The notes: generated from the letters alone by a model not told the origin. Numbered from the stretch's first letter, positions 1-8,504 are shown. The stretch: DNA of 61,295 bases from Hafnia paralvei ATCC 29927 (GCF_001655005.1 NZ_LXET01000001.1:1-61295); one strand, 5' to 3'. A program made the numbers and translations.

Positions 1-26
1 TTATTGGAAACAAGAAAATCTAAAAA

Positions 27-53
27 GAATCGCCGCTGACGCGGCGAATTTTT
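27..53. terminator. Probable bidirectional terminator after mobB
   Basis: A 7-bp GC-rich stem (TCGCCGC at 30-36, GCGGCGA at 41-47) with a TGAC loop is flanked by a T-run on the plus side (49-53) and an A-run on the minus side. It sits directly after the mobB stop codon, so it would end the mobAB transcript. The T-run on the other side suggests it may also stop a gene entering from the left edge. Confidence 0.65.
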
Positions 54-58
54 CTTCT

Positions 59-577
59 TCATGGCTTCAGTTGTTTTAGCCACTGTTCGATAAAATCTGC
101 AATTTTCTCGGTCTTATTAATATCTAATTGCGGAATATCACAATCAACATGCCCATCACTTGCTAACACCAGCACATGCTTATCAATGATGCCTGTAAAT
201 GGCTTTCCTACTGATGCACGGTAGAGTGCAATCTTAGAGATTGCTTCATGCTTGAAGCCCTCAACTAAAATTAAATCACAGCGCTCAGGATCGATCTTTG
301 ATGCAAGAAATTGCAGGTCTAGAGGCTTTTGCTCAGGCGTTTCAGTCATTAGCGCCCAACGCTTATCGCTTGCCACTAACGTTTGTTCTGCTCCGGCCTT
401 ACGCAATTCGTAACTGTCTTTTCCTGGTGTATCCACATCCATATCATGGTGGGTATGCTTAATTAGCGCTATCCTGATCCCTCTAGCATTCAGCTGTGGT
501 ATCAACTTCTTTAAAAGCGTGGTCTTTCCTGTTCCGCTATAGGCAGCGATTCCAAGTAAAGGTATTTGAGTTTTCAT
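59..577 (-). CDS. mobB: Molybdopterin-guanine dinucleotide biosynthesis adaptor protein MobB
   Basis: MobB is a cytoplasmic P-loop GTP-binding protein that assists MobA in attaching GMP to molybdopterin to make the bis-MGD cofactor. The 172-residue product is close to the E. coli length (about 175). A Walker A motif GIAAYSGTGKTT is at residues 9-20, a DxxG-like segment (DTPGKDSYELRKAG) follows, and LILVEGFKHE is the family's VEGFK motif. It overlaps the mobA stop by 4 nt (ATGA), which indicates translational coupling in a mobA-mobB operon. Formate dehydrogenase-O, encoded in this same window, is a user of this cofactor. Family assignment is from sequence motifs; function is known for the family. 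Confidence 0.95.
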   Translation of the reverse strand: MKTQIPLLGIAAYSGTGKTTLLKKLIPQLNARGIRIALIKHTHHDMDVDTPGKDSYELRKAGAEQTLVASDKRWALMTETPEQKPLDLQFLASKIDPERCDLILVEGFKHEAISKIALYRASVGKPFTGIIDKHVLVLASDGHVDCDIPQLDINKTEKIADFIEQWLKQLKP

Positions 578-1158
578 TCTTGTTCCTTTAGCTTCTGCTC
601 ACAACGCTGACATTCTTCATGAGTATTAAAATTAATAAAGCAATCTCGAGCAAGGTAGGTAACCTGCTGTGCATTACATTGTTCTAAAAATATCATTAAT
701 TTGCGTTCACCTTGCTCAAGATATTTCATCAATGGTGAAATGAGTTCGCGACTTAATAATGCGATAGTTGGATGAGCTCTATTGCCATCATGTATATATG
801 CGGCCTTATGACCATCTCTTTGCATCCAAAGATATTGCACTATATCTGATGGGATAAAGGGGACATCACAGGGCGCAAACATAACCCATTCATGCTTGCT
901 TTGCTGCAAACCACTTAGCATCCCTGCTAACGGGCCAGGATAGTCTCTGAGCGTATCAGTGAAAACCTTTAGCCCGGATTGCTGATAGATGGGTAAATTA
1001 CGGTTTGCGCTGATTGAGAGTGTTTTGACTTGGGGCTTAAGTGTTTCTAAGACATATTGATAAAGGGGCTTCCCGTTAAGCATGACTAGCCCTTTATCAT
1101 CTCCACCCATTCGAGAGGCTCTTCCTCCTGCCAGTATTACGCCTTCAATATCATGCAT
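574..1158 (-). CDS. mobA: Molybdenum cofactor guanylyltransferase MobA
   Basis: MobA transfers GMP from GTP to Mo-molybdopterin, giving the MGD form used by DMSO-reductase-family enzymes. The 194-residue protein starts with the nucleotidyltransferase signature LAGGRASRMGGDDKGLV (residues 9-25), and PCDVPFIP near residue 100 carries the metal-binding aspartate. The start has a strong Shine-Dalgarno (AGGAGG, 6 nt upstream), which settles the ATG at 1158. It is the first gene of the mobAB pair, transcribed leftward from the 165-bp divergent region shared with yihD. Length and order match E. coli. Confidence 0.96.
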   Translation of the reverse strand: MHDIEGVILAGGRASRMGGDDKGLVMLNGKPLYQYVLETLKPQVKTLSISANRNLPIYQQSGLKVFTDTLRDYPGPLAGMLSGLQQSKHEWVMFAPCDVPFIPSDIVQYLWMQRDGHKAAYIHDGNRAHPTIALLSRELISPLMKYLEQGERKLMIFLEQCNAQQVTYLARDCFINFNTHEECQRCEQKLKEQE

Positions 1159-1323
1159 GTGGGCCTCCTTTTGTTACTTATATACTGTATTGTAACGCGG
1201 GGATGCGGCACTTTCCCATGCGTGTAATAGTTTGTAAAAAGTGAATGTTATACGAGCTAGGACTATCTTTGGTAAATTAAGCCTGATAATTTGTCAGCCC
1301 ATTAAGCATCAGGGAGAAATAAA

Positions 1324-1593
1324 ATGAAATGCCATCGCGTTAATGAACTAATTGAATTAATCCATCCAGCTTGGCAGCAAGAGCCTGATTTGAATTTGGT
1401 GCAGTTTTTGCAGAAGTTGGCCGATGAGGCCGGATTTAAAGGTAATTTAGGTGAGCTGACCGACGATATCCTTATTTATCACCTTAAGATGCGTAATAGC
1501 TCAAGTACAAAGGCTATTCCCGGTTTGAAGAAAGACTATGAAGAAGACTTCAAAACCGCCATCCTGCGCGCTAGAGGCGTAATTAAGGATTAA
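1324..1593 (+). CDS. yihD: YihD family protein (DUF1040)
   Basis: A small cytoplasmic protein of 89 residues, the same length as E. coli YihD and with the same ends (MKC at the start, RARGVIK near the C-terminus). The family has no established biochemical role. In E. coli it precedes the srkA-dsbA pair, and the same order is seen here. The start follows a GGGAG Shine-Dalgarno 8 nt upstream. No signal peptide or membrane segment is visible; the sequence is predicted helical and mildly acidic. Confidence 0.93.
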   Translation: MKCHRVNELIELIHPAWQQEPDLNLVQFLQKLADEAGFKGNLGELTDDILIYHLKMRNSSSTKAIPGLKKDYEEDFKTAILRARGVIKD

Positions 1594-1680
1594 TTTCAGA
1601 CACGATAGTGCACAAACAGCGCAATAGGTCGATTTGATAGTGCTATTATCTCGGTTTATTGCGTGAGTCTTGGCCTGACT

Positions 1681-2667
1681 ATGACTAATCCAGCTTTCAG
1701 TTTTCAAACACTTACTCCCGATCTCATTCTTGATGCTATCGAGAGTACAGGAATTCGCATTGATTCAGGTTTAACAGAGCTTAACAGCTATGAGAACCGC
1801 GTCTTTCAGTTAATGGACGAAGATCGACAACGTTATGTTGTGAAATTTTATCGTCCGGAGAGATGGTCTGATGGCCAAATTGATGAAGAGCATGTTTTTG
1901 CTCGCGAATTGGCCAACGCTGAAATTCCTGTTGTGGCCCCCCTATCTCTGCATGGACAAACTCTTCATCACTTTGCTGGATATGCGTTTACTCTGTTTCC
2001 CAGTGTTGGGGGGCGGCAATATGAAATAGACAACGACGATCAACTTGAATGGGTCGGGCGCTATATGGCTCGAATCCACCAAGTGGGTAAACAACAGCTC
2101 TTTTCTGAGCGCCCAACGATTGGCTTGGATGAATATCTTTATCAGCCAAGAGACGTTTTAGAAAGAACACCATTATTGCCAGCGAAACTCAAGCCAGCCT
2201 TTCTGGCTGCGTTAAACTCGTTGATTGTTGAGGTTGAGCAATATTGGACGACGGATTGGGCCCCCGTACGCTTGCATGGTGACTGTCATCCAGGGAATAT
2301 CCTATGGCGTGATGGCCCATTATTTGTCGATCTAGATGATGCGCGCAACGGTCCGGTTGTTCAGGATCTTTGGATGTTGTTGCACGGTGAGCGCCAAGAA
2401 CAGCTGATCCAGTTGGATATTTTGCTTGAGGCATATGGAGAATTTGCTGATTTCGATACTCAACAGTTAAAGCTTATTGAGCCGTTACGCGCGATGCGTA
2501 TGGTGCATTATTTGGCATGGGTTGCTCGTCGCTGGCAAGACCCTGCCTTTCCAAAGAGTTTTCCGTGGATGGTTGATGAAAGTTTCTGGTTGAGGCAAAC
2601 ATCAGCCTTCATGGAGCAGGTTAAGCTGTTACGAGCACCACCGTTGCAGCTAATGCCGATGTATTAA
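1681..2667 (+). CDS. srkA: Stress response serine/threonine kinase SrkA (YihE)
   Basis: SrkA is a cytoplasmic Ser/Thr kinase of the aminoglycoside phosphotransferase/choline kinase fold that protects stressed cells from MazEF-linked death. From the ATG at 1681 the product has 328 residues, exactly the E. coli length, and the N-terminus aligns (MTNPAFSFQTL). An upstream in-frame GTG at 1663 would add six residues without family support. Kinase signatures are visible: VVKFYRPERW with the ATP-site lysine, LHGDCHPGNILW as the catalytic loop, and FVDLDDARNGP as the metal-binding motif. It lies 31 nt upstream of dsbA. In E. coli the two are cotranscribed and srkA belongs to the Cpx regulon; I did not identify a CpxR box here. 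Confidence 0.95.
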   Translation: MTNPAFSFQTLTPDLILDAIESTGIRIDSGLTELNSYENRVFQLMDEDRQRYVVKFYRPERWSDGQIDEEHVFARELANAEIPVVAPLSLHGQTLHHFAGYAFTLFPSVGGRQYEIDNDDQLEWVGRYMARIHQVGKQQLFSERPTIGLDEYLYQPRDVLERTPLLPAKLKPAFLAALNSLIVEVEQYWTTDWAPVRLHGDCHPGNILWRDGPLFVDLDDARNGPVVQDLWMLLHGERQEQLIQLDILLEAYGEFADFDTQQLKLIEPLRAMRMVHYLAWVARRWQDPAFPKSFPWMVDESFWLRQTSAFMEQVKLLRAPPLQLMPMY

Positions 2668-2698
2668 ATCAAAAACTTAAGACGATGGAGAAGTTCGC

Positions 2699-3322
2699 AT
2701 GAAAAAGATTTTGTTGGCGTTAGTTGGGATCGCAATGGCATTTGGTGCCTCTGCGGCTCAATTCTCTGAAGGCGATCAGTACGTTAAGCTTGATAAAAGC
2801 ATAACTGGAGAACCACAGGTATTAGAGTTTTTCTCTTTCTACTGCCCACACTGCTATGAGTTCGAAGAGGTTTACCACGTTTCTGATGCAGTGCGTAAAG
2901 GTCTGCCTGAAGGCGTCAAGATGACCAAATACCATGTTGAGTTCTTGGGGCCGTTGGGTAAACAACTGACTCAGGCTTGGGCTGTTGCGATGGCGTTAGG
3001 TGTTGAGGATAAAATTACTCAGCCAATGTTTGAGGCCGTGCAGAAAACTCAGAGCGTTCAGAGCCCAGAAGATATCCGCAACGTCTTTATTAAAGCGGGT
3101 GTCAGTGCAGCAGACTATGATGGTGCCTTGAACAGCTTTGTCGTGAAATCTCTGGTTGTTCAGCAAGAGAAAGCTGCTGAAGATCTTCAATTGCGTGGTG
3201 TTCCTGCAATCTTCGTTAACGGCAAATATATGGTCAAAAATGATGGTTTGGATACCAGCTCAATGGACTCCTACGTTCAGCAGTTCTCTAACGTAGTCAA
3301 CTTCTTGCTGAAACAGAAATAA
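2699..3322 (+). CDS. dsbA: Periplasmic thiol:disulfide oxidoreductase DsbA
   Basis: DsbA donates disulfide bonds to folding periplasmic proteins and is reoxidised by DsbB. The 207-residue precursor has a Sec signal peptide (MKK, hydrophobic core, cleavage after GASA at about residue 19). The thioredoxin-fold active site is SFYCPHCYEF with the classic CPHC at about residues 49-52, and the cis-proline loop is RGVPAIF. A GGAG Shine-Dalgarno lies 10 nt before the ATG. A strong terminator follows at 3338. Length and motifs match E. coli DsbA. Confidence 0.97.
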   Translation: MKKILLALVGIAMAFGASAAQFSEGDQYVKLDKSITGEPQVLEFFSFYCPHCYEFEEVYHVSDAVRKGLPEGVKMTKYHVEFLGPLGKQLTQAWAVAMALGVEDKITQPMFEAVQKTQSVQSPEDIRNVFIKAGVSAADYDGALNSFVVKSLVVQQEKAAEDLQLRGVPAIFVNGKYMVKNDGLDTSSMDSYVQQFSNVVNFLLKQK

Positions 3323-3337
3323 TCCATTTCCGTCTCA

Positions 3338-3367
3338 TAAAAAACCGGGCTAAAGCCCGGTTTTTTA
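3338..3367. terminator. Bidirectional terminator between dsbA and yihG
   Basis: The stem AACCGGGC/GCCCGGTT with loop TAAA is followed by TTTTTT on the plus strand and preceded by AAAAAA, so it can act in both directions. It separates the convergent genes dsbA and yihG and overlaps the end of yihG. Confidence 0.9.
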
Positions 3368-4285
3368 TTTACTCGGCGAGGCATAAACTTTTTTCAAATG
3401 ATCGATAAGCTGATCTTTTTGCTGCCACAGATTGTTCAGCCATAGCTGGAACTTTCTTTTGAAAACCTTATCGTTAAAGTAGTCTCCATGCATTTCGGAG
3501 CTCACTGATAGGGTTTCCACATGTACAACAATTCGTTTCATTCTTCCACAAAGTAAATCGAGAAAAGGACTACGGTTATTGTCTGGGTACAGTAGCGTGA
3601 CATTTAATACGCGATCAAATTGCTGACCTAATGCGTTCAAAGTGAATGCAATTCCAGCGGCTTTGGGAGGAAGTAAGTTGCGATAAGGAGAGTGTGATTT
3701 TATGCGTTTTTCTTTAGTGCTCCGAGTACCTTCAACGAAGTTAACAATGGTCGTAGGGCGTATGCGGAATTTCTCACAGGAACGGCGAGTGGCTTCAATA
3801 TCTTTCCCGCGCAGTTCAGGGTGCTTTAGCAAATGACTTCGAGAATAGCGTTTCATAAATGGCATATCTAATGCCCAACATGCCAAGCCAACGAACGGAA
3901 TCCAAGCGAGTTGTTGCTTTAGAAAATACTTATTCATTGGAATATGATTGCGTAACAAAACGCAAAGAACGACGATATCTGTCCAGCTTTTGTGGTTACT
4001 GATAACTAAATACCAGTTCTCTTTGCTTAGGTTTTCTAGGCCGTAAACTTCCCAATTCAGGCCGTAATTAAGCTTCATCAGAATGGATAACCCCTCACAC
4101 CAGCACCACATCATGAAGTCGGCGAAGCTTGCGATATAGCGCCAAACGATAGGGATGGGGAGCAGTAGCTTAAGGACCCCGGCAAGCGTAATCGGCACAG
4201 AACATAAAATCGTTACCATTACCGTTAACACCGTGGATAACACAAATATGATAGGGGATAGGACCAAGGTAATTAACGTAGGCAT
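3365..4285 (-). CDS. yihG: Inner-membrane 1-acylglycerol-3-phosphate acyltransferase YihG
   Basis: A PlsC-superfamily acyltransferase with an N-terminal hydrophobic anchor of two segments (residues about 1-45). The acyltransferase block I is NHKSWTD (HX4D), and later blocks are FVEGTRST (the EGTR-type motif) and LPPKAAG. The 306 residues compare with about 310 in E. coli YihG, which acylates lysophosphatidate and influences motility in E. coli. It is convergent with dsbA and its promoter faces the polA control region. The first Met at 4285 begins the hydrophobic segment directly; no strong Shine-Dalgarno decides the start. Confidence 0.92.
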   Translation of the reverse strand: MPTLITLVLSPIIFVLSTVLTVMVTILCSVPITLAGVLKLLLPIPIVWRYIASFADFMMWCWCEGLSILMKLNYGLNWEVYGLENLSKENWYLVISNHKSWTDIVVLCVLLRNHIPMNKYFLKQQLAWIPFVGLACWALDMPFMKRYSRSHLLKHPELRGKDIEATRRSCEKFRIRPTTIVNFVEGTRSTKEKRIKSHSPYRNLLPPKAAGIAFTLNALGQQFDRVLNVTLLYPDNNRSPFLDLLCGRMKRIVVHVETLSVSSEMHGDYFNDKVFKRKFQLWLNNLWQQKDQLIDHLKKVYASPSK

Positions 4286-4744
4286 TAGCTTGTTCGCGCA
4301 ATCGCAATCGAGTTGTTAAAGTACGATTTTATCAGAAGGGTCATTGAACTACAGCAATTCTAAAAATATATGACAGATAAGCTGCAAAGCAGTGGCGTTG
4401 TTGATAATTTAGGCTAATCTGTATGAGGTTGCATGCAGGTATACAAAATTTTTGGTAAGTGATTGAAATATTATCCACATCATTAGTTGCTTGATGCTTT
4501 TATACACACATATGTGTTTTTGTATATAACTCATTTAAATTACTAATAAAATTACTACTAAGTTCTCAGTGAGAACCCGCGTTATTAAATTTATGATCTT
4601 TTGTTCACAAACTTATCCACAATTTGATCAACAAGATCTGAATACTTGATCGCATTCCTCATCAAATCTCCCGCTAAAATTCGTCTCTTGTCTCGAGGTA
4701 TGGCATCCTTACCTCTAAGTCCACCATCACGATAAAGACATACT
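4286..4744. promoter_or_regulatory. yihG/polA intergenic region with two DnaA boxes and GATC cluster
   Basis: This 459-bp gap has no gene I can support. It holds two perfect DnaA R-boxes TTATCCACA on the plus strand (4471-4479 and 4613-4621). Four GATC sites fall at 4595, 4626, 4635 and 4648. There is a perfect 7-1-7 inverted repeat GTTCTCAGTGAGAAC at 4562-4576, and a 12-bp palindrome ACACATATGTGT at 4506-4517. The left part is AT-rich. DnaA control of polA has been reported in E. coli, which makes the boxes plausible regulatory sites; their use here is inference. Confidence 0.6.
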
Positions 4745-7546
4745 ATGGCCGAAATACCTGAAAACCCTCTGATCCTAGTTGATGGATCTTCATACCTGTA
4801 TCGCGCATACCACGCTTTTCCTCCACTAACTAATCGTGCGGGTGAGCCTACAGGGGCAATGTATGGCGTGTTGAACATGCTGCGCAGCCTGATGCTGCAA
4901 TATCAACCTAGCCACGTAGCCGTGGTATTTGACGCCAAAGGAAAGACTTTCCGTGATGAGCTGTTTGCTGAATATAAGTCTCATCGCCCGCCAATGCCGG
5001 ACGATTTACGCGAGCAAATAGAACCGCTACATAAGATGGTACAAGCGGTGGGATTGCCGCTGCTGGCTGTATCGGGCGTTGAAGCCGATGACGTCATCGG
5101 AACGCTGGCGCAGGCTGCTGAAAAAGCAGGTCGCCATGTACTGATCAGTACCGGCGATAAAGATATGGCTCAGTTGGTTACGCCGAATATTACGCTGATC
5201 AATACCATGAATAATACGATTCTGGGGCCTCAGGAAGTATGTGATAAATATGGCGTACCGCCAGAGTTGATCATTGATTTCCTCGCGCTGATGGGCGACT
5301 CCTCGGATAACATTCCAGGTGTACCTGGAGTCGGTGAAAAAACGGCTCAGGCATTGTTGCAGGGAATTGGTAGCCTAAAACAGATCTACAGCGATCTGGA
5401 TAAAGTCGCGACGCTGAGTTTCCGTGGTGCTAAAACCATGGGTGCCAAACTTGAATTGAATAAAGATCAGGCCGATCTCTCATACCTGTTGGCGACGATT
5501 AAGACCGACGTTGAGCTAGACGTTACCTGTGATGATCTCAAGCTTAAACCCATGGATACAGCTCAGCTGCATGAGTTGTTTAGTCGGTATGAATTTAAAC
5601 GTTGGCTCGAGGATGCTGAAACCGGCTCTTGGTTAAGCGGTGAGAAAAAAGCGCCGCCGGCGCGAAAATCGGCAAAAGATGATACTGAAACCGCGGTTAC
5701 CGCCGTTGAAGAAACTACGGCGATTCTGTCGCAAGAAAACTACCTCACTGTTCTGGATGATGCAGCGCTTGATAGCCTCATCGCCAGTTTGAAAGCGGCC
5801 AAGATTTTTGCCTTCGATACAGAGACAGACTCTCTGGATGTATTGACTACCAATCTGGTTGGTCTGTCATTTGCCACTGCGCCAGGCGTAGCGGCATATA
5901 TTCCGGTTGGTCATGATTATCTGGATGCACCCGATCAACTGGATCGTGACGATGTATTAGCTAAGCTAAAACCCGTGCTGGAAGATGCTAACTTGCTGAA
6001 GGTGGGGCAGAACCTCAAGTACGATCAGGGAGTGATGGCTCGCTATGGTATTGAGCTTCAGGGGATTGCCTTTGACACTATGCTTGAATCTTACGATCTC
6101 GATAGCGTCGCTGGCCGCCATGATATGGATAGCTTAGCTGAGCGTCATCTGAATCATAAAACGATCACATTTGAAGAAATTGCGGGTAAGGGGAAATCTC
6201 AGCTCACGTTTAATCAAATCGCTTTGGAACAGGCCGCACCTTACGCAGCCGAAGATGCCGATGTTACATTGCAGCTGCATCTCAAACTTTGGCCACAGTT
6301 GGAAAAAGAAGCCGGTCTGAAGAAAGTCTTCACCGATATTGATATGCCGTTGGTTCCTGTGCTTTCCCGTATGGAACGTACTGGGGTGCTGATCGATAGC
6401 AATATTCTGGGTAAGCACTCGCAAGAGTTAGCTATTCGTTTAGATGAGCTTGAGAAAAAGGCGCATGAAGCCGCGGGTGAGCCGTTTAATCTCTCTTCTC
6501 CAAAACAGCTACAAGCTATTCTGTTTGAAAAACAGAAACTGCCAGTTGTGAAGAAAACACCGGGCGGCGCACCCTCGACCAACGAAGAAGTGTTAGCTGA
6601 GCTGTCGGAACAAGGTTTTGAACTGCCAACCATCATTTTGGAACATCGTGGTTTAGCGAAGCTAAAGAGCACCTATACCGATAAACTTCCGCAGATGATT
6701 AACCCTGCTACTGGGCGTGTGCATACCTCCTATCATCAGGCGGTTACTGCGACAGGACGCCTCTCATCTAGCGATCCAAACCTGCAAAATATCCCTGTGC
6801 GTAACGACGAAGGTCGAAGGATCCGTCAGGCCTTTATTGCACCGCAAGGCTATAAGATTGTCGCCGCCGACTATTCACAGATTGAACTCCGCATCATGGC
6901 TCATTTGTCTGGTGATAAAGGTTTACTGACTGCGTTTGCTGCTGGTAAAGATATTCACCGCGCAACGGCGGCAGAGGTGTTTGGGCGGAAATTAGAAGAT
7001 GTGACGAGTGAACAGCGCCGTAGCGCAAAAGCTATCAACTTTGGTCTAATTTACGGCATGAGCGCATTTGGTTTAGCTCGCCAGTTGAATATTGCACGTG
7101 GTGAAGCACAGCGCTATATGGATCTCTATTTTGAACGCTACCCTGGTGTGCTTGAGTATATGGAGCGTACCCGTCAGCAGGCCGCTGAGCAGGGCTATGT
7201 TGAGACACTAGACGGTCGCCGTCTCTATCTACCAGAGATCCATTCTCGCAACGGTATGCGCCGTAAGGGAGCTGAGCGGGCAGCAATCAATGCTCCTATG
7301 CAGGGAACTGCGGCCGATATCATCAAGCGCGCCATGATTTCTGTTGATGCATGGCTGCTGCAGCAAAAAGAGCCATTGGTCCGCATGATTATGCAGGTGC
7401 ACGATGAATTGGTGTTTGAAGTGCATGAATCCGTGATTGAGCAAACCGTAGAAAAAGTCCGCGAATTGATGGAGCAAAGCCTAGAATTGGCGGTTCCGCT
7501 GAAAGTGGATGTCGGTACGGGGGAAAATTGGGATCAAGCTCACTAG
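4745..7546 (+). CDS. polA: DNA polymerase I
   Basis: A 933-residue repair and Okazaki-fragment polymerase (E. coli 928). The N-terminal 5'-3' nuclease domain (about 1-290) begins LILVDGSSYLYRAYHA and contains GVEADDVIGTLA and GDKDMAQLV. The central 3'-5' exonuclease keeps its catalytic acidic pair in FAFDTETDSLD (about residue 359), so proofreading should be active, unlike in Taq-type enzymes. Polymerase motif A is DYSQIELRIMAHLSGD, motif B is RRSAKAINFGLIYGMSAFG and motif C is QVHDELVFEVH. A basic, Ala-rich linker (KKAPPARKSAKDD, about 301-313) separates the first two domains. The spf RNA lies 145 bp downstream, as in E. coli. Confidence 0.98.
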   Translation: MAEIPENPLILVDGSSYLYRAYHAFPPLTNRAGEPTGAMYGVLNMLRSLMLQYQPSHVAVVFDAKGKTFRDELFAEYKSHRPPMPDDLREQIEPLHKMVQAVGLPLLAVSGVEADDVIGTLAQAAEKAGRHVLISTGDKDMAQLVTPNITLINTMNNTILGPQEVCDKYGVPPELIIDFLALMGDSSDNIPGVPGVGEKTAQALLQGIGSLKQIYSDLDKVATLSFRGAKTMGAKLELNKDQADLSYLLATIKTDVELDVTCDDLKLKPMDTAQLHELFSRYEFKRWLEDAETGSWLSGEKKAPPARKSAKDDTETAVTAVEETTAILSQENYLTVLDDAALDSLIASLKAAKIFAFDTETDSLDVLTTNLVGLSFATAPGVAAYIPVGHDYLDAPDQLDRDDVLAKLKPVLEDANLLKVGQNLKYDQGVMARYGIELQGIAFDTMLESYDLDSVAGRHDMDSLAERHLNHKTITFEEIAGKGKSQLTFNQIALEQAAPYAAEDADVTLQLHLKLWPQLEKEAGLKKVFTDIDMPLVPVLSRMERTGVLIDSNILGKHSQELAIRLDELEKKAHEAAGEPFNLSSPKQLQAILFEKQKLPVVKKTPGGAPSTNEEVLAELSEQGFELPTIILEHRGLAKLKSTYTDKLPQMINPATGRVHTSYHQAVTATGRLSSSDPNLQNIPVRNDEGRRIRQAFIAPQGYKIVAADYSQIELRIMAHLSGDKGLLTAFAAGKDIHRATAAEVFGRKLEDVTSEQRRSAKAINFGLIYGMSAFGLARQLNIARGEAQRYMDLYFERYPGVLEYMERTRQQAAEQGYVETLDGRRLYLPEIHSRNGMRRKGAERAAINAPMQGTAADIIKRAMISVDAWLLQQKEPLVRMIMQVHDELVFEVHESVIEQTVEKVRELMEQSLELAVPLKVDVGTGENWDQAH

Positions 7547-7565
7547 ATGATGGTTAATTAAGCTA

Positions 7566-7588
7566 TTTATGTAATTTAACTACATAAA
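7566..7588. repeat. Perfect 8-bp inverted repeat after polA
   Basis: TTTATGTA (7566-7573) and TACATAAA (7581-7588) are perfect complements separated by 7 nt. It lies 20 bp after the polA stop and about 100 bp upstream of the spf promoter. There is no T-run, so a terminator is unlikely. A protein-binding site is possible, but the spacing does not fit a CRP site. Confidence 0.45.
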
Positions 7589-7655
7589 ACAGCGCTTAAA
7601 ACCAAGAATATGCCGCTAAATTGAACGCATTTGTGTAAGTAAGCTACAAAAAAGG

Positions 7656-7691
7656 TTTTACCCTGCCTGAAAATGTTGTAGAGTTACAGAC
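7656..7691 (+). promoter_or_regulatory. Promoter of spf (Spot 42)
   Basis: A -35-like TTTTAC (7656-7661), a 17-bp spacer and a -10-like TAGAGT (7679-7684) are placed 7 bp before the predicted first base of Spot 42 at 7692. The block resembles the E. coli spf promoter region as I recall it. In E. coli cAMP-CRP represses this promoter; I could not place a convincing CRP site. Confidence 0.65.
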
Positions 7692-7800
7692 GTAGGGTAC
7701 AGAGGTAAGATGTTCTATCTTTCAGACCTTTTACTTCACGTAATCGGATTTGGCTGAATATTAGCCGCCCCAGTCTTTTATGACTGGGGCGTTTTTTTTT
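7692..7800 (+). ncRNA. spf: Spot 42 regulatory RNA (Hfq-dependent, catabolite regulation)
   Basis: The 109-nt segment starts GTAGGGTACAGAGGTAAGA and is nearly base-for-base the E. coli Spot 42 RNA. It keeps the unstructured seed regions and the terminal hairpin GCCCCAGTC/GACTGGGGC followed by a T-run. Differences are concentrated in the terminator loop (TTTTAT) and a short deletion in the GAATATT segment before it. Spot 42 base-pairs with mRNAs for non-preferred carbon sources (galK, sthA, nanC and others in E. coli). Position between polA and engB/yihA is conserved. Confidence 0.97.
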
Positions 7801-7808
7801 GTCTAAAC

Positions 7809-7832
7809 AAAAAAGGGCCGCCAGAGCGACCC
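7809..7832 (-). terminator. Terminator of engB/yihA
   Basis: Read on the minus strand, GGGTCGC and GCGGCCC (one G-T pair) enclose a TCTG loop and are followed by six T. It lies 21 bp after the engB stop codon and back-to-back with the Spot 42 terminator. Confidence 0.8.
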
Positions 7833-7853
7833 TATTTATCTGGAATCTAGCCG

Positions 7854-8504
7854 TTATTCTCCGCTTTCTTCCTCTTCTTCAGACAGCGTTTCTGGTTCGA
7901 TCTCGCTAAACCATGTATTCAGTTTTTCACTCAATTTATCTACCCCAAATTTTTTCAGGGAAGAGAATGTTTCAACCTGAATATCGCCCATAAATGGTAG
8001 TACGGCTTCACGCACCATATTCAATTGGGCTTTACGTGCGCCAGACGCCAATTTATCGGCCTTGGTTAGCAGCAACATGACTGGCAGGTTAACGTCAACG
8101 GCCCATTGAATCATCTGCTGATCGAGATCTTTCAGCGGATGGCGGATATCCATCAAAACCACTAATCCCTTCAGGCAGTTACGTTTTTGCAGGTATTCAC
8201 CCAACGCTTTCTGCCATTTACGCTTCATTTCTTCCGGCACTTCGGCATAACCATAACCCGGTAAGTCAACGAGGCGTACACCGTCGGTGACTTCAAACAA
8301 GTTGATCAACTGAGTACGACCAGGTGTTTTACTGGTACGTGCCAAGCCTTTTTGGTTAGTTAGCGTATTCAGAGCACTGGATTTGCCTGCGTTAGAGCGG
8401 CCAGCAAATGCTACTTCGATGCCAATATCAGCAGGTAATGCGCGAATATCAGGGGCACTGGTGACGAAGTGAGTCACATGATAATTATAAGTTTTACGGT
8501 TCAA
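7854..8504 (-). CDS. engB: Ribosome biogenesis GTP-binding protein EngB/YihA (YsxC)
   Basis: EngB is an essential TRAFAC GTPase for late assembly of the 50S subunit. All G motifs are present: GRSNAGKSS (G1), TPGRTQ (G2), DLPGYG (G3), TKADK (G4) and SSLK (G5). The reading frame is open upstream to 8627, which would give 257 residues, but family members have 210-217. The chosen TTG at 8504 gives 216 residues, matching the Yersinia-type N-terminus, and has GGAG 9 nt upstream. An ATG at 8519 (221 residues) is the alternative but lacks a visible Shine-Dalgarno. The C-terminus is a run of glutamates (SEEEEESGE). Confidence 0.9.
   Translation of the reverse strand: MNRKTYNYHVTHFVTSAPDIRALPADIGIEVAFAGRSNAGKSSALNTLTNQKGLARTSKTPGRTQLINLFEVTDGVRLVDLPGYGYAEVPEEMKRKWQKALGEYLQKRNCLKGLVVLMDIRHPLKDLDQQMIQWAVDVNLPVMLLLTKADKLASGARKAQLNMVREAVLPFMGDIQVETFSSLKKFGVDKLSEKLNTWFSEIEPETLSEEEEESGE

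Noticed and set aside
1663..1680. Upstream GTG start for srkA
   Set aside because: It adds six residues without family support; the ATG at 1681 gives exactly 328 residues with the conserved N-terminus.
7566..7588. CRP site upstream of spf
   Set aside because: The inverted repeat contains TGTAA and CTACA, but the spacing is five and not six and key G/C positions are missing. CRP control of spf is known in E. coli, but this site cannot be claimed.
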